From contig CABQHZ010000005.1 in NCBI GenBank assembly GCA_902464175.1, positions 1 to 34,944 of the forward strand: a DNA stretch of 34,944 bases, in the 5' to 3' direction. Position numbers and translations under genes: made by a program. Source of the DNA: an uncultured Collinsella sp. (lineage in GTDB: Bacteria > Actinomycetota > Coriobacteriia > Coriobacteriales > Coriobacteriaceae). Below are positions 1 to 8,055 of this stretch, one piece after another. The notes beneath the pieces are model-generated. The model was not told the origin of the DNA. It saw only the letters and a program-made list of their open reading frames with translations, and did no database searches. Numbering within the stretch: position 1 is the first letter of the stretch; every line of letters begins with the position of its first letter.

Positions 1-905
1 TCGATGGCGGAGAGGTAAACCTCGGTTTTGCCGGAGCCGGTGACGCCGTCGACCAACACCACGTCGCCATGAGCGTCCAGACGGGCGCGCTCAATCTGCG
101 CGAGTGCCCGTTGCTGGCCGTTGGTAAGGGAGACCGGCGCCTTGCCGCTTGCCGAGGACAGCGTGGTCTGCTCGCTGCAACCGCGCCAGGCACGGCGCTC
201 CTCCACCACCACGATGCCGCGTTTTTCGAGCGCCTTGATGGTCGCCGACATACTGTTATAGAGAAGGTTGAGGTCGCGCGTCGTGACAGGACCACACTGG
301 AGCGCCTCGATGAGTTGGCGCTGGCGGACCGCGGTCTTGGGCGGCATATAGTCGAAGCCCTCGGGCGTGAGCATGACCCAGCGGTTTTGAATAGGCTTGA
401 CGGCGGGACGCTCAACCGACCATGCACCGTCATCGCCCTTGACCACGCGCGGGCTGCCGCCCGGAGGCAAAAACAGGCGCAGACACTCGGAAAGCGTCGC
501 GACATACTCGCGGCTCATCCAACGTGCGATGCGGGCGGCTTCGGCGGTAAAGAGCGGTTTGCTGAGGATAGCCTCGATAGGCTTGATGCGCGCGGGGTCG
601 AGAGCGTCGTTACCTTGCAGGTTGGCCAGCTCGGGCGCAATGTCGACGATGTAGCCCGCGGCCGCACGGTTGCCAAAATGAACCAGGACGGTGGAGCCGA
701 TCTGGGCATCGTTGGCAAGGGACTGCGGGATGCCGTAGGCGAATGGCTCGGAGAGCGCACGGGTGGGAATGTCGAGGACCACGCTCGCATAGGCGGCAGG
801 GGGCTCGGGCGCAGGCTTAGACTGAGTCGAGGCAGCGGCAGGCTTGGGCTTCACCGGAGTCTCCTCCGGTTCCGGCGAACCAAACAGCGACAGTTGTTGA
901 GCCAT
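1..905 (-). CDS. priA: Primosomal protein N' (PriA helicase), N-terminal part
   Basis: PriA is the ATP-dependent 3'-5' helicase that recognises abandoned replication forks and reloads the replisome. The minus-strand frame starts at ATG 905 behind an AGAGGTGG ribosome binding site and runs off the left edge of the window, so only about 301 residues are present. After a Pro/Ala-rich leader of about 35 residues, the DNA-binding domain includes FAYGIP and VLVHFGNR, typical of the PriA 3'-end-binding fold. The visible segment ends just past the helicase Walker A motif GVTGSGKTEVYL. The zinc-binding and remaining helicase motifs lie outside the window. It is transcribed in the same direction as gltX but separated from it by a terminator and a palindrome, so it probably has its own promoter. 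The long plus-strand frame over this stretch is an antisense shadow. Confidence 0.93.
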   Translation of the reverse strand, partial: MAQQLSLFGSPEPEETPVKPKPAAASTQSKPAPEPPAAYASVVLDIPTRALSEPFAYGIPQSLANDAQIGSTVLVHFGNRAAAGYIVDIAPELANLQGNDALDPARIKPIEAILSKPLFTAEAARIARWMSREYVATLSECLRLFLPPGGSPRVVKGDDGAWSVERPAVKPIQNRWVMLTPEGFDYMPPKTAVRQRQLIEALQCGPVTTRDLNLLYNSMSATIKALEKRGIVVVEERRAWRGCSEQTTLSSASGKAPVSLTNGQQRALAQIERARLDAHGDVVLVDGVTGSGKTEVYLSAI

Positions 906-937
906 ACACCACCTCTAACGAACGGACCTGAAAAGGG

Positions 938-1039
938 TGGGACAAAATAATCAGTAGTGTTTGTCCCATGGCCGATACGAGTGTCGAGCTTGTTGCGTCG
1001 CTCGAACATGGGACAAACACTACTGATTATTTTGTCCCA
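938..1039. repeat. Paired REP-like hairpins forming a 33-bp perfect inverted repeat
   Basis: Bases 938-970 and 1007-1039 are perfect reverse complements (33 bp) around a 36-nt spacer. Each arm is itself a small hairpin, with TGGGACAAA at one end and TTTGTCCCA at the other around 13 nt. Two hairpin units in inverted orientation is the layout of a BIME (paired REP elements). It sits between the gltX terminator and priA. The same TGGGACA/TGTCCCA core occurs again at 6080-6095, which suggests a dispersed family. Whether it also affects priA transcription cannot be told from sequence. Confidence 0.8.
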
Positions 1040-1060
1040 GCAACCCACTCATCGGTACAG

Positions 1061-1092
1061 AAACAAGAGCCCCGCTCGAGGGAACGGGGCTC
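1061..1092 (-). terminator. Intrinsic terminator of gltX
   Basis: On the minus strand, GAGCCCCG and CGGGGCTC (1085-1092 and 1067-1074) form an 8-bp GC-rich stem with a 10-nt loop. It is followed by TTGTTT, and lies about 25 nt past the gltX stop codon. Confidence 0.85.
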
Positions 1093-1115
1093 GGATACAT
1101 GCGTTTGCGCGTCTA

Positions 1116-2591
1116 CTACAGCGCCATCGTGCGGGCGCGGTCGATGCGCGCCAGGCAGTCGTCGCGGCCGACGAGCGCCATGGTCTCGCCCAGCGGAGGG
1201 CTCACCATGTTGCCGCAGACGGCGACGCGCACGGCCTGGAACACCACGCGCTTCTTAAGGTCCATCTGCTCGGGCAGCGGCTCAAGCGCGGCGTCGATGG
1301 CCTCGGCAGTCCACTTGTCCACGCCCTCGAGCGCGGCCTTGGCGGCATCCAGAATGGCGCCCATGCCTTCCTTAGCCAGGCCCTTGTTAACGGATTTCTC
1401 GTCATACTCGAGCGTCTCGGCCGTAGCGAAGATGGGAGCGGCGACGGTCACGGCGTCGGCCGGCATCTTGGTGCGCGGCTTGACGATGGCGGCAAGCGCG
1501 TCGATCCAGTCCTCGCCGTACTCGACGTTGCCCTCGATGAGACCCGCCTCGTGCAGCTCGGGGACCATGATCTCGTCGGCAAACTGGGCATCGGACATGC
1601 CGTTGATGTACTCGGCGTTGACCCAGTCGAGTTTCTTGGGGTCGAAGGTCGCCGGGTTCTTGGAGATGCGGTCGAGCGAGAACTTGCTGGCCAGGACATC
1701 GCGCGGGATGATCGTGGTCTCGCCGTCGAGCGACCAGCCGAGCAGCGCCAGATAGTTGACGAAAGCGTCGGACAGGTAACCGGCGTCACGGTACTCCTCC
1801 ACCGAGGTGGCGCCGTGGCGCTTGGAGAGCTTCTTGCCGTCGGCACCCAAGATCATGGAGATGTGGGCGAACGTGGGCACGGGCGCGCCGAGGGCCTCGT
1901 AGACCATGACCTGGCGCGGGGTGTTGGAAAGATGGTCGTCGCCGCGGATGACGTGGGTGATCTTCATCATGGCATCGTCGACGACGGTTGCGAAGTTATA
2001 CGTGGGCGTGCCATCGGAGCGGAAGATGACAAAGTCGTCGAGCTCCTTGGCGTCGAAGGTCACCTCGCCGTGGACGGCATCGTGGATGACGACGTCGCCG
2101 CGGTCCTCGGGCACCTTGATGCGCAGAACGTAGGACTCGCCGGCCTCGATGCGGCGGCGGGCCTCCTCGGGATCAAGATCGCGGCAGCGGCGCTGATAGC
2201 CCTGGAAGGGGTCCTTGCGCTCCTGGGCGGCCTTGCGGTCGGCGTCGAGCTGCTCCTTGGTGCAGAAGCAGGGATAGGCCTTGCCCTCGTCCCAGAGCTT
2301 CTGGGCAGCCTGCTTGTACAGGTCCAGGCGCTCGGTCTGTGCGTAGGGGCCATAGTCGCCGCCCACCTCGGGGCCCTCGTCCCAGTCCAGGCCCAGCCAA
2401 CGCATGGCGCGCAGAATGATCTGCGTGTTCTCGTCGGTGGAACGGGTGGGGTCGGTGTCGTCGATGCGCAGGATGAACGTGCCGCCGTTTGCACGGGCAA
2501 AAGCCCAGTTATAGATAGCGGTGCGGGCGCCGCCGATGTGCAGCTTGCCCGTCGGTGAGGGTGCAAAGCGGACGCGAACGTCTGATGCCAT
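1116..2591 (-). CDS. gltX: Glutamyl-tRNA synthetase
   Basis: This class I aminoacyl-tRNA synthetase charges tRNA-Glu with glutamate in the cytoplasm. In organisms lacking GlnRS it also mischarges tRNA-Gln for GatCAB, but specificity cannot be read here. I chose ATG 2591 (491 aa, normal length) because an AATCGAGGAG ribosome binding site lies just upstream and the family N-terminus begins there; the longer open frame upstream reads into the intergenic palindrome. The HIGH-type motif is in APSPTGKLHIGG (residues 10-21) and the KMSKS-type loop is KKLSKR (253-258). A Cys pair in YPCFC (about 106-110) fits the zinc-binding region of many bacterial GluRS. It ends in a clear terminator and is divergent from metK. 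Confidence 0.96.
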   Translation of the reverse strand: MASDVRVRFAPSPTGKLHIGGARTAIYNWAFARANGGTFILRIDDTDPTRSTDENTQIILRAMRWLGLDWDEGPEVGGDYGPYAQTERLDLYKQAAQKLWDEGKAYPCFCTKEQLDADRKAAQERKDPFQGYQRRCRDLDPEEARRRIEAGESYVLRIKVPEDRGDVVIHDAVHGEVTFDAKELDDFVIFRSDGTPTYNFATVVDDAMMKITHVIRGDDHLSNTPRQVMVYEALGAPVPTFAHISMILGADGKKLSKRHGATSVEEYRDAGYLSDAFVNYLALLGWSLDGETTIIPRDVLASKFSLDRISKNPATFDPKKLDWVNAEYINGMSDAQFADEIMVPELHEAGLIEGNVEYGEDWIDALAAIVKPRTKMPADAVTVAAPIFATAETLEYDEKSVNKGLAKEGMGAILDAAKAALEGVDKWTAEAIDAALEPLPEQMDLKKRVVFQAVRVAVCGNMVSPPLGETMALVGRDDCLARIDRARTMAL

Positions 2592-2675
2592 GGAAATCTC
2601 CTCGATTGCAGGATGGATGTCTAACCGCATCAGTATAAAGCAACAAAGCAACCTCCGCACAAAGGGCACCGACCC

Positions 2676-2748
2676 ACTCATTGGGGACAGACTTAAATGA
2701 CCACCCAATAAGCACCCGGCTACTCATTTAAGTCTGTCCCCAATGAGT
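2676..2748. repeat. 25-bp perfect inverted repeat between gltX and metK
   Basis: Bases 2676-2700 and 2724-2748 are perfect reverse complements around a 23-nt loop. The arms carry GGGGACAGACTTAAATGA, whose GGGACA core is shared with the other palindromes of the window. It lies in the divergent gltX/metK gap and is not followed by a U-run, so it does not look like a terminator for either gene. I read it as a REP-like mobile palindrome; a regulatory role is possible but unsupported. Confidence 0.7.
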
Positions 2749-2784
2749 AGGTGCGGAAAGGGTGTGAATGTTTGATTTACGCGC

Positions 2785-2790
2785 TATGAT
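2785..2790 (+). promoter_or_regulatory. Possible -10 box for metK
   Basis: CGCTATGATG around 2783-2791 resembles CGCTATAATG before the L,D-transpeptidase gene at 6143-6151. No convincing -35 hexamer sits 16-18 nt upstream. If this is the -10 element, the transcript would begin near 2797-2801 and would lose the 5' strand of the proposed leader stem. Confidence 0.35.
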
Positions 2791-2857
2791 GTGCCCTTGC
2801 ATAGAGAGCCCGGCGGAATGGTAACGGTCGCCGGGACACGTTTTTGAAAGGACAATC
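2788..2857 (+). promoter_or_regulatory. Structured metK leader, candidate SAM-III/SAM-VI-like riboswitch
   Basis: The 70 nt before the metK ATG can fold so that the Shine-Dalgarno AAAGG (2847-2851) pairs with CCCTT (2794-2798). A symmetric 3x3 internal loop (GTG 2791-2793 / ACA 2852-2854) and a GAT/ATC closing helix (2788-2790 / 2855-2857) extend this stem. Inside it is a 7-bp GC hairpin (2809-2815 with 2829-2835). Sequestering the metK ribosome binding site in such a stem is how SAM-III and SAM-VI riboswitches act, and metK is their usual target. I cannot verify the ligand-binding core, and a -10-like box at 2785-2790 argues that the transcript may start too late to include the whole stem. 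Confidence 0.35.
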
Positions 2858-4138
<1,281 letters not shown>

Positions 4139-4177
4139 ATAGGTTCGCAGAGCCCAGACAGCAAAGCATTAGAACCA

Positions 4178-4214
4178 AAAGAAGTACCGGCCCCAACCGG
4201 TACTTCTTTTTATT
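4178..4214 (+). terminator. Intrinsic terminator of metK
   Basis: AGAAGTACCGG (4180-4190) pairs with CCGGTACTTCT (4197-4207) around a 6-nt loop. This 11-bp stem is followed by TTTTTATTT, about 40 nt after the metK stop. Confidence 0.93.
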
Positions 4215-4273
4215 TACACGGTGGTGTGAATATTTCGATGCGCAATGAACAGCACGTCCCCAGCTGATAAATT

Positions 4274-4304
4274 TTGACATCCAGCCACTCCAACCATGTA
4301 TCCT
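4274..4304 (+). promoter_or_regulatory. Probable sdaA promoter
   Basis: A consensus -35 TTGACA (4274-4279) is followed by TATCCT (4299-4304) at 19-nt spacing, or by ATGTAT (4296-4301) at 16 nt. The predicted transcript start lies just at the base of the long stem-loop that precedes sdaA, so the whole element would be in the 5' leader. Confidence 0.5.
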
Positions 4305-4306
4305 AA

Positions 4307-4427
4307 GTTCTGAGGGCTTTGGTATTTGGTCGGTCGCGAGTTCCGCACGAGCCGGAGGCCACTTAATGTGGCCTCCGTGCGAGCCAGGACTGTAGAGCAG
4401 GCGACCAAATACCAAAGCCCTCGGAAC
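4307..4427 (+). promoter_or_regulatory. 121-nt stem-loop in the sdaA leader
   Basis: Bases 4307-4332 pair with 4402-4427 over 26 bp with a single U-G pair (21 bp perfect at 4312-4332/4402-4422). The apical region holds another hairpin: GGAGGCCAC (4354-4362) with GTGGCCTCC (4368-4376), plus GCAC (4345-4348) with GTGC (4377-4380). It ends 23 nt before the sdaA ATG and no U-run follows. It could be a leader regulatory structure, an RNA stabiliser, or an inserted palindromic repeat. I do not recognise it as a known riboswitch class. Confidence 0.6.
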
Positions 4428-4450
4428 GACGGGATAGAACAGGAGCACCC

Positions 4451-6058
4451 ATGGCAGGCAAGCCGCAAACACTAGCTACGACCTCGGCATTCGAGATCTT
4501 GGGCCCCGTCATGGTCGGCCCCAGCTCATCGCACACCGCCGGCGCCCTGCGGTGCGCCCAAGTTGCCGCCAGCCTGCTCGAGGGCCGCATCACCAAAGTC
4601 ACCTTTGGCCTGTGGAACTCCTTCGCCCACACCTACCGCGGCCACGGCACCGATCGTGCGCTCGTCGCGGGCATCCTGGGCCTCGACACCGATGACGAGA
4701 ACATCAAGCAGGCCTTCGACCTCGCGCACGAGCAGGGCCTCGAATATCACTTTGACATCAAGGGCGACGACGCCTCCATCCACCCCAACACCGTCGACAT
4801 CGACATGGTCGACGACACGGGCGCCACGGCCCAGGTCCGCGGTGAGAGCCTGGGCGGCGGCAAGATGCGCATCAGCCGCATTAACGGCGTCGGCGTCGAC
4901 ATCTCGGGCATGTACTCCACACTCTTCGTGGCGCACTACGACGTCCCCGGCGTGCTCGCCGCGCTCACGAACCTGCTCGCCTACGCACACGTGAACATCG
5001 CCTTCTGCCGCACCTACCGCACCGAAGTGGGCGGCCAGGCCTACTCCGTCTTCGAGACCGACGGCGCGCCCGACGACACCGTCGTCCCCATGCTCCGCAA
5101 ACTCGACAATGTCGATTACGCGACCTTTATCGAGCTCCCCGGTTCTGCCTCGTCGCTCTCCCCCGGTGTCTCGGCAAAGGAGATCTTCGACGACGGCGAG
5201 CAGCTGCTCGATGCGTGCGCCGAGCTCGGCCTGAATATCGGCGCCGTTATGGCCGTGCGCGAGGCGCGTCTGACCGGCGAGGCCCACGCCGTCGCCGCCA
5301 TGCGCCGCGTGCTCGACGTCATGCGCGAGGAGACCACGACCCCCATCGTCAATCCGCAACGATCGCTCGGCGGGCTTATCGGCGGCGAGGCTAAACTCGT
5401 CGATGCCACCGGCCGCAACGATTTGAGCACGAGCCTGATGGGCACCGTTCAAACCGACGCCGTGGCCCGCGCGATGGCCGTGCTCGAGCGCTCCGCCACG
5501 ATGGGAGTGATCGTCGCCGCTCCCACGGCAGGCTCCGCGGGTGTCGTGCCCGGCTGCGTGCTGGCGCTCGCCGATCACCTTCAGCTCGACGACGAGCAGG
5601 TCATGAACGCGCTCTACTGCGCAGCCGCCATCGGCCTCAACCTCACCACGAGCGCCTGCGTCGCCGGTGCCGAGGGCGGCTGCCAGGCTGAGGTAGGAAG
5701 TGCGGCCGCCATGGCAGCCGCCGCGCTCGTGCAGATGCTCGGCGGCACGCCCGGGCAGGCGCTCGACGCCAGTTCCATCGCGCTGAGTAACTTGCTGGGC
5801 CTCGTTTGTGACCCCGTCGGTGGCCTCGTGGAGGTACCCTGCCAAAACCGCAACGCCATCGGCGTGGCAGCCGCCTTTAGCTCGGCGCAGCTTGCACTTG
5901 CCGGTATCAAGAGCCTGGTGCCGTTTGACCAGATGGCGCACGTCATGCTCTCCGTGGGCCACGCGTTGCCGGCCACGCTGCGCGAGACGGCAAAGGGTGG
6001 CATCGCGCAGGCTCCGGCTGCACTTTCGGCCTGTGCAAAATGCGGTGTGTGCGGATAG
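4451..6058 (+). CDS. sdaA: L-serine dehydratase, single chain (beta-alpha fusion)
   Basis: This iron-sulfur L-serine ammonia-lyase deaminates L-serine to pyruvate and ammonia in the cytoplasm. The 535-residue protein joins in one chain what many Firmicutes make as SdaAB and SdaAA. The beta-type domain begins with GPSSSHTAGALRCAQVA (about residues 18-34) and includes an ACT-like region (VLAALTNLLAYAHVNIAF). The alpha-type domain follows, with CVAGAEGGCQAEVG and CDPVGGLVEVPCQNRN supplying the expected 4Fe-4S cysteines. The C-terminus is unusually Cys-rich, ending CAKCGVCG. In type 2 serine dehydratases a C-terminal Cys can occupy the cluster as an autoinhibitory ligand, so this tail may be regulatory. 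ATG 4451 follows AGGAGCACCC; it is monocistronic. Confidence 0.95.
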   Translation: MAGKPQTLATTSAFEILGPVMVGPSSSHTAGALRCAQVAASLLEGRITKVTFGLWNSFAHTYRGHGTDRALVAGILGLDTDDENIKQAFDLAHEQGLEYHFDIKGDDASIHPNTVDIDMVDDTGATAQVRGESLGGGKMRISRINGVGVDISGMYSTLFVAHYDVPGVLAALTNLLAYAHVNIAFCRTYRTEVGGQAYSVFETDGAPDDTVVPMLRKLDNVDYATFIELPGSASSLSPGVSAKEIFDDGEQLLDACAELGLNIGAVMAVREARLTGEAHAVAAMRRVLDVMREETTTPIVNPQRSLGGLIGGEAKLVDATGRNDLSTSLMGTVQTDAVARAMAVLERSATMGVIVAAPTAGSAGVVPGCVLALADHLQLDDEQVMNALYCAAAIGLNLTTSACVAGAEGGCQAEVGSAAAMAAAALVQMLGGTPGQALDASSIALSNLLGLVCDPVGGLVEVPCQNRNAIGVAAAFSSAQLALAGIKSLVPFDQMAHVMLSVGHALPATLRETAKGGIAQAPAALSACAKCGVCG

Positions 6059-6076
6059 CGACAAAGAAAGACTCGA

Positions 6077-6104
6077 AGGTGGGACAAATGTCCCACCTCT
6101 TTTG
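6077..6104 (+). terminator. Intrinsic terminator of sdaA with REP-like core
   Basis: AGGTGGGACA (6077-6086) and TGTCCCACCT (6089-6098) form a stem of about 9 bp with a tight loop, followed by CTCTTTT. It lies 18 nt past the sdaA stop. The TGGGACA/TGTCCCA core matches the repeat at 938-1039, so the terminator may derive from or double as a member of that family. Confidence 0.8.
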
Positions 6105-6144
6105 AATGCCACCGTTTCCATACCACAAACAACTGGGTAATCGC

Positions 6145-6150
6145 TATAAT
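6145..6150 (+). promoter_or_regulatory. -10 box of the L,D-transpeptidase gene
   Basis: A perfect TATAAT lies 57 nt before the chosen ATG. A short dyad CTGGG/CCCAG (6133-6137 and 6156-6160) flanks it. No clear -35 hexamer is visible. Confidence 0.5.
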
Positions 6151-6207
6151 GCAAGCCCAGTAAAAACACGATGAGCCGCAAGGCGAAATCCGAAGGATAT
6201 GCATACG

Positions 6208-7923
6208 ATGTCGCAAAACGATCGAACTCAACTGATTCCCGATCCGCAGCAGCCGAGCAGGCACACCGGCGGCGTTCAATCGCCGCGTCCTATCGCGCCG
6301 AGCCGCGGTCAGCAGCGAGGTGCGGCAAACGTTTCCCAACGTCCGAACAAGCAGCATCAGCAGCGCCAGGCAAATGGCAATGCGCCCAAGCAGCCCCCCA
6401 CGCACGGTCGAGGCGATCGCGGCCCCGCGCGCAAACCCGCCGAGAACAATAAGTCGGGCAAAAAGACGACGCTCTTTGTCGTCCTGGGTCTTATCGTCAT
6501 TGTCTATATCGTAGGCGTCGTAGCGTTTTCGCAGGTAGCCTACCCCAACACCACCATCGCCGGCGTCGACGTCTCGTTCTCAAACGCTTCGTCTGCCGCC
6601 GCCAAGGTCAACTCGGCATGGAAACACTATAAGCTCACCGTGACGGGCGATGACTTTAGCTGGACCTATCAGCCCGAGTCCGATGAGCCCATCGTAGACG
6701 GCGAAGCTGCCGCAAAAGAGATCATCAACCACAACGAAGCCTTTGTATGGCCTGTCCGCCTTGTAGAATCCTTAAGCGGCAAGACCAAAACAACCGCTAG
6801 CTCCAACGAAGTCGATCTTGATCAAGACGTCGACCTGTCCATGCTCTCCGACACCTTTGACCAAAAGCAGTTTGAGAAGGATCTGGGCGCCGCCATCGAC
6901 GAGTTTAACGAGGGCCGTTCGGGCATGTTCGAGGCCAATAGCTCCTATGACGAGCAGGCCGGCAAGTTTACCGTCGAGAAGGCGCGCTCCAACGAAAAAC
7001 TCAACCGCGAGCATGTCATTAAGTATGCCGAGCTCGAGCTTGCCTCGCTGGCCGAGACCGTAGATCTTTCCAAGCTCGGCAACGATGCCTATGAGCCGCT
7101 CAATGGAACGCTGACCGATGATCAGATTCAGGCCGCATGCGATGCCGCCAACAACTTCTTAGGCGTCAACGTGACCCTCAAGCTCAACGGCGAGGATGCC
7201 GGCAAGGTTGATGGCAGCTCCGTGTTGCAGTGGATCAGCTTTGCCGATCCGGCCAACCCCACGCTCGATACGTCGCAGATCAGCAGCTGGGCTGCCGAGC
7301 TCGCCAACGGCTTCAATACCGTGGGCTCCACTCGCTGGTGGACGCGCGCCGATGGCAAGCAGTGCGCCGTCGAAGGCGGCGACTTTGGTTGGTCCATCGA
7401 CAGCACCTCGCTCGCCAAGCAGGTCGAAGACGCCATTAACAACAAGCAGACCGGCGAAATCGAGATCAAGTACTCCCAGAAGGCCGACACCTTTACCGCA
7501 AAGGGAGAGCCCGACTGGAAGGCATACGTCGATGTCGATCTGTCCGAGCAGCACGCGCGCTACTACGACGAGAGCGGCAATATCGTATGGGAGGCCAACT
7601 TTATCTCGGGAAAGCCGGGCGAGGACGCCACGCCCGAGGGCGTCTGGCAGATCAACAGCAACGATGGCGCCAGCAAACTCATCGGTGCCAAGGACCCCGA
7701 GACCGGCAAGCCCAAATACGAGAGCCCGGTAAGCTATTGGATGCCGTTTGAGGGAAACATGGTCGGCTTCCACGATGCAACGTGGCAAAACGACAAGAGC
7801 TTTGACGACCCCAACTCCTACAAGTGGTGCGGCAGCCACGGATGCATCAACCTGCGCCTGGCTGACGCCAAGGCGCTGCACGATTGCATCAAAGTCGGCC
7901 TATGCGTGGTCGTCCACTCGTAG
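6208..7923 (+). CDS. Membrane-anchored L,D-transpeptidase (YkuD) with peptidoglycan-binding region
   Basis: This enzyme makes 3-3 or related cross-links in peptidoglycan outside the membrane. I chose ATG 6208 (571 aa): it lies 10 nt after CCGAAGGA, whereas ATG 6199 is only 1-2 nt from that site. Residues 1-86 are a disordered, Gln/Pro/Arg-rich cytoplasmic tail, residues 87-108 a single membrane span (LFVVLGLIVIVYIVGVVAFS), and residues 120-430 an extracellular region resembling the PG_binding_4 repeats found before YkuD domains. The C-terminal YkuD domain carries the catalytic signature HDATW (His522) and SHGCINLR (His544, Cys546). Additional Cys residues near the active site (WCG, HDC, GLC) are noticeable. 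It stands alone between sdaA and the efflux operon. Confidence 0.93.
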   Translation: MSQNDRTQLIPDPQQPSRHTGGVQSPRPIAPSRGQQRGAANVSQRPNKQHQQRQANGNAPKQPPTHGRGDRGPARKPAENNKSGKKTTLFVVLGLIVIVYIVGVVAFSQVAYPNTTIAGVDVSFSNASSAAAKVNSAWKHYKLTVTGDDFSWTYQPESDEPIVDGEAAAKEIINHNEAFVWPVRLVESLSGKTKTTASSNEVDLDQDVDLSMLSDTFDQKQFEKDLGAAIDEFNEGRSGMFEANSSYDEQAGKFTVEKARSNEKLNREHVIKYAELELASLAETVDLSKLGNDAYEPLNGTLTDDQIQAACDAANNFLGVNVTLKLNGEDAGKVDGSSVLQWISFADPANPTLDTSQISSWAAELANGFNTVGSTRWWTRADGKQCAVEGGDFGWSIDSTSLAKQVEDAINNKQTGEIEIKYSQKADTFTAKGEPDWKAYVDVDLSEQHARYYDESGNIVWEANFISGKPGEDATPEGVWQINSNDGASKLIGAKDPETGKPKYESPVSYWMPFEGNMVGFHDATWQNDKSFDDPNSYKWCGSHGCINLRLADAKALHDCIKVGLCVVVHS

Positions 7924-7999
7924 TGCAACGCACGTATTCATACAACGTGGAACCGATGCGACCAATCTAACAGTTCCGAAAGAAACCGTCCCATGCGCC

Positions 8000-8025
8000 C
8001 GCCCCAACCAGTGGGCGTATATACT
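8000..8025 (+). promoter_or_regulatory. Possible promoter and hairpin before the efflux operon
   Basis: The 132-nt gap after the transpeptidase gene contains a small CGCCC/GGGCG hairpin (about 7996-8017) running directly into TATATACT (8018-8025), a plausible -10 region. No U-run follows the hairpin, so it is a weak terminator candidate at best. Confidence 0.3.
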
Positions 8026-8055
8026 TATCGAGGTTCTTTCTATAAAGGAGACGCT

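Noticed and set aside
957..2558. 533-residue open frame on the plus strand over gltX
   Set aside because: It is antisense to a clear glutamyl-tRNA synthetase, has the amino-acid bias of a high-GC shadow frame (Gly, Ala, Val, Leu, Asp, His) and no recognisable domain.
4526..6181. 551-residue minus-strand frame over sdaA
   Set aside because: Shadow of the serine dehydratase gene: composition biased, no ribosome binding site at a plausible start and no domain signal.
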